Source: a virus. From it: a stretch of DNA of 37,249 bases. Under the pieces are notes generated by a model. That model saw nothing but the letters and a program-made list of their open reading frames with translations, was not told the origin of the DNA and did not search any database. Shown piece by piece: positions 17,515 to 25,755 of the stretch (position 1 is the first letter of the stretch; every line of letters starts with the position of its first letter). The translations under genes and the position numbers were made by a program. The stretch is taken from IMG/VR virus record IMGVR_UViG_3300000101_000054, positions 1 through 37,249 of that record; one strand, given 5' to 3'.

Positions 17515-17853
17515 ATGACAGGTGAAGAAAAAAAGATTAAGGATGACTACGAGACTTCAAGAGACACCTATATGGAGTTAATTGAAAATGGTAAGCGTGG
17601 TCTGGATTTGATGATGGAAGTCGCACGGGAAAGTGAACACCCTCGTGCGTTTGAAGTCTTGTCCGGTATGATAAAGAATGTCGCAGACGTTACCGATAAA
17701 CTTATGGATCTTCAGAAGAAAAACAAAGACATCACTAAACCCGAAGACGACACCCCCAAAGGTGTGACAAATAACAACGTCTTCATTGGTAGTGCGACCG
17801 ATCTCCAACGCATGTTGGCAGAACCAGTAAAAGATATAACTCCACATGACTGA
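17515..17853 (+). CDS. 16: Small terminase subunit gp16
   Basis: The protein has 112 residues, mainly helical. The patterns DYE.SR.TY..LIE.G...LD and HPRAFEVL..MIK.VAD.TDKLMDLQKK are typical of T4-type gp16, which regulates DNA packaging by the large subunit. At 112 residues it is shorter than T4 gp16 (about 164). The final 8 bases overlap gene 17, whose ATG lies inside codons for the last residues, so the subunits are probably made together. It follows the fibre island rather than directly following gene 15, as it does in T4. Confidence 0.93.
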   Translation: MTGEEKKIKDDYETSRDTYMELIENGKRGLDLMMEVARESEHPRAFEVLSGMIKNVADVTDKLMDLQKKNKDITKPEDDTPKGVTNNNVFIGSATDLQRMLAEPVKDITPHD

Positions 17854-19447
17854 TCATTACATGGGAAACCCCAACGTCAAGGGCGATGGGGTTACACAAC
17901 CGTGGACTGAACATGACGTTCGTGAATACGCGAAGTGTATGCAAGATCCTGCTTACTTTGCAAGAACCTACGTGAAGATTATATCACTGGATAAAGGTCT
18001 TGTCAACTTTAATTTGTACGATTATCAAGAACAGATGTTTAAACATTTCGAAAACGAAAGGTTCAGTATCGTTCTTGCATGTCGACAGTCAGGTAAAAGT
18101 ATATCATCGGTGGTATATCTTTTATGGTATGCAATATTTCATCCAGAGAAAACCATTGCAGTACTTGCGAACAAAGGCGCGACTGCTCGTGAGATGTTGT
18201 CGCGAGTCACTCTTGCACTAGAGAACCTACCGTTCTTTTTACAGCCAGGATGCCGTGCACTTAACAAGGGGTCGATCGAGTTCTCCAACAACTCTCGTAT
18301 CCTCGCATCCGCAACCTCTGGTAGTTCTATTCGAGGTATGTCGGTCAACTTACTATTTCTCGATGAGTTTGCATTTGTCGAACGTGCCGCTGAGTTCTAT
18401 ACATCAACCTATCCAGTAGTATCTGCGGGTAAGGATACCAAGGTTATTATCACCTCTACCGCGAACGGTATTGGTAATCAGTTCCATAAGATCTGGGAAG
18501 GTGCGGTACAGAAGGTCAATGAATACAAACCGTTCACTGTTAACTGGTGGGATGTGCCAGGCAGAGACGAAGAGTGGAAATCACAAACAATTTCTAATAC
18601 ATCTCAACTACAGTTTGACCAAGAGTTTGGTAATACTTTCTTTGGAACAGGTGACACTCTTATAGGTGCAGAAACCTTATTAAACTTTAGGGCAACTCCA
18701 CCCAAAAGAATTATAGAAAATGGATCGGTCAAAGTCTACACAGACTGTGAACCAAAACATGACTACATCGTATGTGTTGACGTAGCAAAAGGAAGGGGAT
18801 TGGACTATAGTACCTTTTCGGTGATCGATGTAACAGTCCGACCTTTTAAACAGGTCGCGGTGTATCGCAATAATCGTATTTCGCCAATACTCTTTCCTGA
18901 TATTATCTATAAGATTGCGAATGCCTACAATCAAGCATATGTGATAATCGAGTCAAATGATGCTGGACAAGTGGTGTGCAACGGTCTATATCATGATCTA
19001 GAGTACGAGAATATACACCTAGAGTCTGCGGTCAAGAAGAATGCAATCGGTATTGAGATGAACCGTAAGGTCAAACGATTGGGTTGTTCTGGTATCAAGG
19101 ATCTACTAGAAGAAAGGAAACTAGAGATTGTTGACGAAGATACCATCATGGAGATATCTACCTTCGTGTCTAAGGGTCAATCCTATGAGGCATCCGATGG
19201 TAACCACGATGATCTAATGATGAACCTCGTAATGTTTGGTTTCTTTATCACAACACAATACTTCTCTGACATGACTGATATCAATCTGAAACAGATGATG
19301 TTTGAACAACAGATGGCAGAGATCGAAGCAGATATGGTACCGTTTGGGTTTATTGATGATGGAGAAGATGCAATAAACCATATAGAGATGCAAGACGAGT
19401 TGAAGGATAAGGGTTGGCATATACCGTGGGAAGTAGAGAATTATTAA
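17846..19447 (+). CDS. 17: Large terminase subunit gp17 (packaging ATPase/nuclease)
   Basis: The protein has 533 residues. The ATPase domain has a Walker A-like CRQSGKS at residues 79-85 (the T4 family uses R-Q-x-GKS/T) and Walker B LLFLDEF with D173/E174. The C-terminal RNase H-fold nuclease is marked by CVDVAKGRGLDYSTFSVID at about residue 310, ESNDAGQ near 370 and DGNHDDLMM near 450, giving the acidic catalytic set. It powers DNA translocation into the prohead and cuts the concatemer. Length is below T4 gp17 (610). It is followed by a late promoter and the sheath gene. Confidence 0.96.
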   Translation: MTDHYMGNPNVKGDGVTQPWTEHDVREYAKCMQDPAYFARTYVKIISLDKGLVNFNLYDYQEQMFKHFENERFSIVLACRQSGKSISSVVYLLWYAIFHPEKTIAVLANKGATAREMLSRVTLALENLPFFLQPGCRALNKGSIEFSNNSRILASATSGSSIRGMSVNLLFLDEFAFVERAAEFYTSTYPVVSAGKDTKVIITSTANGIGNQFHKIWEGAVQKVNEYKPFTVNWWDVPGRDEEWKSQTISNTSQLQFDQEFGNTFFGTGDTLIGAETLLNFRATPPKRIIENGSVKVYTDCEPKHDYIVCVDVAKGRGLDYSTFSVIDVTVRPFKQVAVYRNNRISPILFPDIIYKIANAYNQAYVIIESNDAGQVVCNGLYHDLEYENIHLESAVKKNAIGIEMNRKVKRLGCSGIKDLLEERKLEIVDEDTIMEISTFVSKGQSYEASDGNHDDLMMNLVMFGFFITTQYFSDMTDINLKQMMFEQQMAEIEADMVPFGFIDDGEDAINHIEMQDELKDKGWHIPWEVENY

Positions 19448-19449
19448 GT

Positions 19450-19457
19450 TATAAATA
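19450..19457 (+). promoter_or_regulatory. T4-type late promoter before the sheath gene
   Basis: A perfect TATAAATA lies just after the gene 17 stop, leaving a leader of about 60 bases before the gene 18 start. That leader is AT-rich and ends in AAAAGGATACGATT, which contains a purine-rich ribosome binding site. Confidence 0.8.
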
Positions 19458-19525
19458 ATAGCATTGAATTAATTCTCCGTATTATGTTACTTATCATAAC
19501 TCAACGAAAATAAAAGGATACGATT

Positions 19526-21256
19526 ATGGCTCTTCTAAGGTCTGAATCCCCGAATGTTGCCATCAAAGAGGTGGATCTGTCAGGCATAGTGCCCGGCGTA
19601 ACTACTTCTACTGGTGCGATTGTGGGAAACTTTGCTTGGGGCCCAGTTAACACACCAGTACTCGTCGGCAACGAAGGCGAACTGGTAAGTAACTTTGGCG
19701 ACCCCTCATTCTCAACCGATGCAAATGCAATTGAGTTCCTATCTGCAAATCAGTTTTTGAAATATTCCAACAGTCTCTACGTTGTACGTGGTGCGACTTC
19801 TGCTGCAAAGAATGCAGTAGACAGTGGTTCTACAGTAGACTTGATCTCTAATCGAGATGACTGGGATAACTCAAAGTCTACTGCGGTTGGAAACTTCATT
19901 GCAAAGTATGCTGGTGATGCTGGTAACTCTCTGTCAGTCTCTGTCTGTGGTTCACGCGATTCCGCATGGAATGGTTGGGCATACAGCGGTGCATTTGACG
20001 CAAAGCCCGGTACATCTGACTATGTTTCAACACGTTCTGCTGATGGTGCTGCTGCACTTGACGAAGTTCACGTTGCGATTGTAGACGAAGATGGTACTTT
20101 CTCTGGAACCCCTAACACTATTTTGGAAACGTTTGCTAACGTCTCTCTTGCTAGTGATGCAAAAACATCTGACGGTGCTAAGAACTACATTCTTGACGTA
20201 CTTGATGACCGTTCTTCATATGTTTGGGGTGCTAATAAGCCCGGTGTATATGGCGCAGAATCTACTGCTTCAGCATTCACTAATGCTTCTCACGGTGCGG
20301 ATCAAACAACTTCACCCAAAACTGGTTCACTCGCGTACGGTGTAAACTCTGGTGTCTTAGGCACGGGAGAGTTTAGTACCGCTCACGATCAATTCGAAGA
20401 CGAAAACACTATTCAGATAGACATGTTGATCGCACCCTCGTTATCTTCGGGTACAGATCAAGCAACTGTTGTTAACGATTTGGTCGCTACTGCTACTGAA
20501 CGTAAAGACTGTGTTGTTGTTACATCTCCTAACCGTGCTGCGGTTGTTGGTGTTACTGACCCCGCAACGGTTACTACTAACATCACTACTACTGCTGCTA
20601 CGTTTACTAAGTCTTCTTACTTGGTGGTTGATAACAACTACTTGAAAGTGTACGATAAGTACAACGACAAGTATACGTTTATCCCTGCTGCTTCGTCCAC
20701 TGCTGGACTAATGGCGTCGACAGATGATGTCGCTGCTCCTTGGTTCTCTCCCGCAGGTACAAGACGTGGTAACTATCTTGGTGTAACCTCTATTGCATAC
20801 AACGCAACTCGTTCGCAAAGAGACACACTATATAAAGCAGGTGTTAACCCAATCGCTAACTTGCCAGGACAGGGTATTACTCTACAGGGTGACAAGACTT
20901 TCCTAGGTAAACCTTCAGCGTTCGACCGTATTAACGTTCGTAGACTGTTCCTAGTATTAGAAAGAGCAATTAAGGGTGCTGCACAAAATGTGTTATTCGA
21001 GTTCAATGACGAGTTTTCTCGTGCTGAGTTCGTAAACATTGTAGAACCTTTCCTTCGGGAAGTTCAAGGGCGTCGAGGTATTACCGACTTCCGTGTAGTT
21101 TGTGATGAAACAAATAACACTGGTCAGATTATCGACACTAACTCATTCGTCGCTTCAATCTTCGTGAAGCCTGCACGATCTATCAACTACGTAACGTTAA
21201 ACTTCGTAGCAGTTAGAACCGGTGTAGATTTCGAAGAAATTGTTGGCGCGGTTTAA
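19526..21256 (+). CDS. 18: Contractile tail sheath protein gp18
   Basis: The protein has 576 residues. The N-terminus (SPNVAIKEVDLSGIVPGVTT, then GAIVGNFAWGPVNTPVLV) and the C-terminal section (RRLFLVLERAIKGAAQNVLF, EFNDEFSRAEFVNIVEPFLR, then GRRGITDFRVVCDETNN) are hallmarks of T4-type sheath proteins. Polymerised gp18 surrounds the gp19 tube and contracts to drive injection. It is shorter than T4 gp18 (659), mostly in the middle surface domains. Codon use leans to GCT/ACT/GTT more than in the neighbouring fibre genes, as in the capsid gene, which fits high expression. Gene 19 follows after 12 bases with a good ribosome binding site (AAGGAG). Confidence 0.96.
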   Translation: MALLRSESPNVAIKEVDLSGIVPGVTTSTGAIVGNFAWGPVNTPVLVGNEGELVSNFGDPSFSTDANAIEFLSANQFLKYSNSLYVVRGATSAAKNAVDSGSTVDLISNRDDWDNSKSTAVGNFIAKYAGDAGNSLSVSVCGSRDSAWNGWAYSGAFDAKPGTSDYVSTRSADGAAALDEVHVAIVDEDGTFSGTPNTILETFANVSLASDAKTSDGAKNYILDVLDDRSSYVWGANKPGVYGAESTASAFTNASHGADQTTSPKTGSLAYGVNSGVLGTGEFSTAHDQFEDENTIQIDMLIAPSLSSGTDQATVVNDLVATATERKDCVVVTSPNRAAVVGVTDPATVTTNITTTAATFTKSSYLVVDNNYLKVYDKYNDKYTFIPAASSTAGLMASTDDVAAPWFSPAGTRRGNYLGVTSIAYNATRSQRDTLYKAGVNPIANLPGQGITLQGDKTFLGKPSAFDRINVRRLFLVLERAIKGAAQNVLFEFNDEFSRAEFVNIVEPFLREVQGRRGITDFRVVCDETNNTGQIIDTNSFVASIFVKPARSINYVTLNFVAVRTGVDFEEIVGAV

Positions 21257-21268
21257 GGAGAATAAGAA

Positions 21269-21796
21269 ATGGCAATTTTAGGCGTAGATGACTTCAAGTC
21301 AAAACTCCGTGGCGGAGGCGCTAGAGCGAACCTTTTCCGATGCACTATCAATTTCCCTGCATATGCAGGTGGTGATGCGGAAGAGACTTCATTTCTATGT
21401 AAAACCGCACAACTTCCACAGTCTCAGGTAGGTAACTTTGTTGTTAACTTCCGAGGTCGTGAACTGAAGATGGCATCCGAGAGAACATTTGAACCTTGGA
21501 CGGTAACCATAATCAATGACACAAACTTTGGCGTTCGTGACGCAATGGAGAGATGGTCTAACGGTATCAACGGACACAAGAGCAATTCAGGTCTTGTAAA
21601 CCCTGTTGATTATCAGACTGATCTTTTTGTTGAACAACTCGATCGTGATGAGTCTGTTATCAAACGTGTTGACATTCGTGGTGCATTCCCCGAAACTGTC
21701 GGTGCGATTAGTTTGAGTTATGATACAAAAGGTGAGATCGAAACATTTGATGTGACATTTGCTTACCAGTATTGGGAATCAAATACAACATCTTAA
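21269..21796 (+). CDS. 19: Tail tube protein gp19
   Basis: The protein has 175 residues. RANLFRCTINFPAY, FLCKTAQLPQSQVG, ERTFEPWTVTIINDTNF.VRDAMERW and the C-terminal SYDTKGEIETFDVTFAYQYW are the standard T4-type gp19 landmarks, and the length is close to T4 (163). It forms the inner tube of the tail. It is co-transcribed with the sheath gene from the upstream late promoter and is followed by a strong hairpin terminator. Confidence 0.95.
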   Translation: MAILGVDDFKSKLRGGGARANLFRCTINFPAYAGGDAEETSFLCKTAQLPQSQVGNFVVNFRGRELKMASERTFEPWTVTIINDTNFGVRDAMERWSNGINGHKSNSGLVNPVDYQTDLFVEQLDRDESVIKRVDIRGAFPETVGAISLSYDTKGEIETFDVTFAYQYWESNTTS

Positions 21797-21813
21797 TGCA
21801 AGACTAAATATTA

Positions 21814-21840
21814 GGGAGTCCAAACGGGCTCCCTTTATTT
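21814..21840 (+). terminator. Intrinsic terminator after gene 19
   Basis: GGGAGTCC (21814-21821) pairs with GGGCTCCC (21826-21833), eight pairs including one T-G, around an AAAC loop, followed by TTTATTTTAT. It closes the sheath/tube transcript. No clear late promoter lies between it and the portal gene, so portal expression may depend on read-through or on an atypical promoter. Confidence 0.85.
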
Positions 21841-21855
21841 TATAAGAGAATACGT

Positions 21856-23469
21856 ATGGCAGAAGAAAACGGCAGTATATTAAAGTTATTTGGATTCGAG
21901 ATCAAGAGAGCAGGTAAAGGACAAGCTGTCCAGAAGCTCCAGTCTCCAGTAACTCCTACCGATCCGGACGGTGCAGGTTATGTCACCAGTGCTGCGGGTT
22001 ACTATGGACAATACATTAACATGGATGGGGATCAAGCAAAAGATAACCACCAGTTAATCATGCGCTACCGTGGAGTTGCACAACATCCAGAAGTGGATAT
22101 GGCGATTGAAGAGATCGTAAATGAAGCAATCACTGCCTCTGAGTTGGAATCCTCAGTAAAGATTTCACTAGATGATATCGAAGCAAACGATAAAATCAAA
22201 GATACAATTCGATTGGAGTTTGACAAAGTAATTAGTATGTTGAACTTCAACGATCTAGGTCACGACATTTTCAGATCGTGGTACGTTGACGGACGATGTG
22301 TACACCACCTACTCGTTAACGACTCTAACCTAAAAGCAGGTATACAAGAGATCCGTCACATCGATTCTGCACGGATCCGTAAAGTAAAAGAAATTAAGTA
22401 CAAGAAAGACCAGGCGACAAACGTTAAGATAGTTGATAAGGTAGAAGAGTTTTACGTCTATGACGAGAAACCCGGCCAAACCAACTCATCTGTCAAATTG
22501 TCTATGGACGCTGTAAGTTATGTGACATCTGGTGTACTGGACGAGTCTAGAAAGAAGATCTTGTCACACCTACATAAGTCACTAAAACCCATCAACCAAT
22601 TGCGTATGATGGAAGACAGTCTTGTAATCTATCGTCTTGCACGTGCACCCGAACGTAGAATCTTCTATATAGATGTGGGTAACATGCCACGTGGTAAGGC
22701 AAACGAATACATGAAAGACATCATGGCGAAGTATCGTAACAAGTTAGTCTATGATGCGAGTACTGGTCAACTCAAAGATGACCGTAAGCATATGAGTATG
22801 CTTGAAGACTTCTGGTTACCACGTAAAGAAGGTGGACGTGGTACCGAGATATCAACACTGCCAGGCGGCGATAATCTGGGACAGATAGATGATATCATTT
22901 ATTTTCAGAAGAGACTATACCGTTCTCTGAATGTCCCAGTGAATCGTTTGGAACAAGAATCACAGTTCTCTATGGGTAGATCTACAGAGATCTCAAGAGA
23001 TGAGGTAAAGTTCCAGAAGTTTATTGACAAACTACGCAGACGATTCGCAAATCTGTTCCTTGGTATTCTGAGAAAACAACTAGTTCTCAAGTCTATCATC
23101 ACAGAACAAGATTGGGAAGAGTGGAAGGACAATATATACATTGACTTCGTTCGTGATAATCACTTCACTGAATTGAAGGAGATGGAAATCTTTAGAGAAC
23201 GTGCAGGACTCATGAACGAGATGGTAGGGTTCGTGGGTGAATACATATCTAAAGAATGGATGATGCGTAATGTCATGCGTTTCTCTGATGAAGACATCGA
23301 GACGATGGAGAAAGAGATCAACGGCGAGATTTCGTCTGGAGAGATTGACGATCCGGATGATAAGAAAGAAGAAAAACCACCTGTGGGTAAACCACCTGCG
23401 GAACCAAAGAAACCGGAACCTAAAAAGGCACCGGTAGATAAAGATGATAAACAAGATGAGGAGTCTTAA
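21856..23469 (+). CDS. 20: Portal protein gp20
   Basis: The protein has 537 residues, close to T4 gp20 (524). Recognisable segments are RYRGVAQHPEVDMAIEEIVN, RHIDSARIRKVKEIK, RLARAPERRIFYIDVGNMP, DFWLPRKEGGRGTEISTLPG and YRSLNVPVNRLEQE. The dodecameric portal initiates prohead assembly and is the DNA channel. The last ~50 residues are a low-complexity, highly charged Lys/Pro/Glu/Asp tail, with no counterpart I know in T4. It is followed 2 bases later by the gene 67-like scaffold gene. Confidence 0.95.
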   Translation: MAEENGSILKLFGFEIKRAGKGQAVQKLQSPVTPTDPDGAGYVTSAAGYYGQYINMDGDQAKDNHQLIMRYRGVAQHPEVDMAIEEIVNEAITASELESSVKISLDDIEANDKIKDTIRLEFDKVISMLNFNDLGHDIFRSWYVDGRCVHHLLVNDSNLKAGIQEIRHIDSARIRKVKEIKYKKDQATNVKIVDKVEEFYVYDEKPGQTNSSVKLSMDAVSYVTSGVLDESRKKILSHLHKSLKPINQLRMMEDSLVIYRLARAPERRIFYIDVGNMPRGKANEYMKDIMAKYRNKLVYDASTGQLKDDRKHMSMLEDFWLPRKEGGRGTEISTLPGGDNLGQIDDIIYFQKRLYRSLNVPVNRLEQESQFSMGRSTEISRDEVKFQKFIDKLRRRFANLFLGILRKQLVLKSIITEQDWEEWKDNIYIDFVRDNHFTELKEMEIFRERAGLMNEMVGFVGEYISKEWMMRNVMRFSDEDIETMEKEINGEISSGEIDDPDDKKEEKPPVGKPPAEPKKPEPKKAPVDKDDKQDEES

Positions 23470-23471
23470 TA

Positions 23472-23783
23472 ATGCCAGATGATGACGTAGTTGTAGGTGA
23501 AGTTGGAGCAGATCCTATCGATGCACCAAACCCGATTGCAGACTTTTTGAAGTCAGTAGAAGATCAGAACTTTGTTGGTGCGGAAGCACAGTTTAATGAC
23601 ATGGTTAGTGATCGACTTTCTGATGCAATGGATCAAGCAAAGATCAAGATTGCATCTAATATTTATGGTGACGGCGAACCCGAAGCGGACGTTGAACCGG
23701 AAGAGGAAGAAGTTGACGTAGAAGATCTGGACGACTCCGAACCTGAAGAGGATATGGAAACGGAAGAGGAAGAGGAAGTCTAG
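23472..23783 (+). CDS. 67: Prohead core protein gp67-like
   Basis: The protein has 103 residues. The N-terminal two thirds has IADFLKSVEDQNFVGAEAQF followed by DMVSDRLSDAMDQAKIKIAS, which matches the core region of T4-type gp67. From about residue 68 it is almost entirely Glu/Asp with Pro and Val. Gp67 is a small internal scaffold component of the prohead, cleaved by gp21 in T4. Position directly between portal and protease genes supports the call. Confidence 0.85.
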   Translation: MPDDDVVVGEVGADPIDAPNPIADFLKSVEDQNFVGAEAQFNDMVSDRLSDAMDQAKIKIASNIYGDGEPEADVEPEEEEVDVEDLDDSEPEEDMETEEEEEV

Positions 23784-23794
23784 ATCCGAATATG

Positions 23795-23802
23795 TATAAA
23801 TA
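23795..23802 (+). promoter_or_regulatory. T4-type late promoter before the gene 21-22-23 cluster
   Basis: A perfect TATAAATA ends 25 bases before the ATG of the 69-residue protein gene. It is the nearest visible promoter for the protease, scaffold and major capsid genes. Confidence 0.8.
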
Positions 23803-23827
23803 TTCTGTACAAGACTAGAGATTTCTT

Positions 23828-24037
23828 ATGAAAACGTTTCAACAAATCCGCGAAAAAAGATCTAAAGGTATGCCGCCTGGCGAACACATGTTCGACAAGA
23901 AGGTAAACCGGCACACAGTTATGGTGCATAAAGAGAAGGGTAAGTTTACCACCTATATAGATGGTGACAAGTTAGATACCTTTCGTTCGCAAAAAGAAGC
24001 GGAGAAGGCGGGAATCGCTTTCGCAAAGGAGTTCTAA
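23828..24037 (+). CDS. Small basic protein in the gene 68 position
   Basis: The protein has 69 residues, rich in Lys and Arg. It begins MKTFQQIREKRSKGMPPGEH and has VNRHTVMVHKEKGKFTTYID in the middle. Location between gene 67 and gene 21 is that of T4 gene 68 (a prohead core protein of about 141 residues), but I see no sequence match to gp68. The MKTF(K/Q)...E start is also seen in small internal or scaffold-targeted proteins of T4-like phages. The last base of its stop codon is the first base of the gene 21 start. A core or internal head protein is plausible. Confidence 0.7.
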   Translation: MKTFQQIREKRSKGMPPGEHMFDKKVNRHTVMVHKEKGKFTTYIDGDKLDTFRSQKEAEKAGIAFAKEF

Positions 24038-24696
24038 TGAAGCTTATCGCAGAATATCAAGAAAACGATATCCAGTGTATCGTTGAGAAAAAAGAAAACG
24101 GTGACAAGAATTATGTCATCGAAGGTGTGTTTGCACAAGCAGACCAAAAGAATCGCAACGGACGTATCTACCCTAAAGCAATTATGGAAAGGGCAGTAGG
24201 TCGTTACGTTGATGAACAAGTATCTAAGAAACGTGCGGTTGGGGAACTAAACCACCCCGAAGGGCCAACCGTTAACTTAGACAAAGTTTCACACCTCATC
24301 ACAGACCTCAAGTTCGAGGGAAATGATGTGGTAGGAAAGGCACAGATATTGGATACTCCAATGGGTAAGATTGTTAAAGGTCTTCTTGAAGGTGGTGTTC
24401 AACTAGGTGTGTCAACTCGTGGCATGGGTAGTCTTGAGTCGAAGAACGGCACGATGTATGTACGTGACGACTTCATTCTTAATACCGTAGATATTGTCCA
24501 AGATCCTTCAGCGCCTGGTGCCTTTGTAAATGGTATCATGGAAGGTGTAGATTGGGTTTGGAACAATGGTGTTATAGAACCTCAAGTCATTGAAAATATG
24601 GAGACTGAAATACTAACCACTCCGACAAAGCATCTCTACGAGAAGCAGGTTCGAGAGTACAAGCGTTTCCTCTCGTTGTTAAAATCTAACTATTAG
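24037..24696 (+). CDS. 21: Prohead maturation protease gp21
   Basis: The protein has 219 residues (T4 gp21 has 212). It is a serine protease of the herpesvirus-assemblin fold. The catalytic His lies in ELNHPEGP (H73) and the Ser in GVSTRGMG (S126), with DRNGRIYP-like KNRNGRIYP at residues 38-46 near the N-terminus. It processes the scaffold and the capsid protein within the prohead, cutting after Glu in hydrophobic-x-Glu contexts in T4. It is flanked by the gene 68-position gene and gene 22. Confidence 0.96.
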   Translation: MKLIAEYQENDIQCIVEKKENGDKNYVIEGVFAQADQKNRNGRIYPKAIMERAVGRYVDEQVSKKRAVGELNHPEGPTVNLDKVSHLITDLKFEGNDVVGKAQILDTPMGKIVKGLLEGGVQLGVSTRGMGSLESKNGTMYVRDDFILNTVDIVQDPSAPGAFVNGIMEGVDWVWNNGVIEPQVIENMETEILTTPTKHLYEKQVREYKRFLSLLKSNY

Positions 24697-24708
24697 GAGT
24701 AAAATGTT

Positions 24709-25743
24709 ATGTCTGATGTAGACCAAAACATCGAGCTTCCAGAAATCGAGGAAGCTAGTGCTCAGAAAATGCCAGTAGGAGATGAAGAGCAGTCTATTGC
24801 GGCAACCGATAAAGCGGGAGATGCGACTAAACCCGCACCTAAGCGCAAAGGTGATACCGCAAATAAGGACGAACCTAACGGTTCTCCCAAAACTAAGGCA
24901 GCAATGATCAACGCCATGTATAAAAAGATGGAAGGTATGTCTAAACAACACCTTTCAGCTATGGCGACTAAAATGGAAGGTCTGGAAGTAGACGTAGACG
25001 AAGATGCAGTAGAACTGCCTGAGTTTAACTATACTGACGAACTGGACGCTTTAGTAGAATCAGAAGCTACTTTATCAGATGAGTTCAAATCGAAAACTGC
25101 CATTATTTTTGAGACTGCAATTAAGTCTAAGTTGTCCGAAGAAATCGAACGCTTAGAAGATGATTATCAAACTCGACTCGAAGAGGAACTGACCGTAACT
25201 CGTTCTGACCTCGTAGAGAAGATTGATTCTTACCTAAACTACGTAGTTGAAAATTGGATGTCTGAGAACAAACTTGCTGTAGAGCAAGGACTTCGTACTG
25301 AAGTCGCAGAAGGTTTCATGGATAAGTTGAAAGACTTGTTCGTAGAGTCTTATGTTACAGTTCCTGAGTCCAAAGTTGACTTAGTTGATGAACTTGCAGA
25401 CCAAGTTGAGGAACTCGAAGAGTCTCTTAACTCACGGACTGCGGAAGTTCTTAGTATGTCTGAGCAAATCGAATCATTCCAACGTGCAGCGATTATTCGC
25501 GAAGCGTCAGGTGATCTCGCTGACACTCAGGTAGAAAAACTCGCTTCATTAGTAGAAGCACTTGACTTTGAAGACGAAGAGTCTTTTCAACAAAAAGTCA
25601 AGACTGTCAAAGAGTCGTACTTCAAGAAGGACGTACCCGCGGCATCTACTGAAGAAGTCACCGAAGACTGGACTGCTGAACCACAGGAAGTTAATTCTGT
25701 GATGAATCAGTACTTGAACGCAATCAAAAACACAAATAAGTAA
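24709..25743 (+). CDS. 22: Major prohead scaffold protein gp22
   Basis: The protein has 344 residues, strongly acidic and largely helical, with probable coiled coils at about residues 140-180 (Glu/Lys/Leu-rich) and 225-265. Its place between gene 21 and gene 23 and composition identify it as the gp22 scaffold core. It is longer than T4 gp22 (269) because of an N-terminal ~110 residues rich in Ala, Lys and Asp. The C-terminus ends VNSVMNQYLNAIKNTNK, similar to other T4-type gp22 ends. A GGAG ribosome binding site precedes the ATG. Confidence 0.9.
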   Translation: MSDVDQNIELPEIEEASAQKMPVGDEEQSIAATDKAGDATKPAPKRKGDTANKDEPNGSPKTKAAMINAMYKKMEGMSKQHLSAMATKMEGLEVDVDEDAVELPEFNYTDELDALVESEATLSDEFKSKTAIIFETAIKSKLSEEIERLEDDYQTRLEEELTVTRSDLVEKIDSYLNYVVENWMSENKLAVEQGLRTEVAEGFMDKLKDLFVESYVTVPESKVDLVDELADQVEELEESLNSRTAEVLSMSEQIESFQRAAIIREASGDLADTQVEKLASLVEALDFEDEESFQQKVKTVKESYFKKDVPAASTEEVTEDWTAEPQEVNSVMNQYLNAIKNTNK

Positions 25744-25755
25744 GGGAGTATACTA

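Noticed and set aside
21803-21810. ACTAAATA after gene 19 as a late promoter for the portal gene
   Set aside because: It has two mismatches to TATAAATA and lies before the terminator hairpin, so a transcript from it would be stopped.
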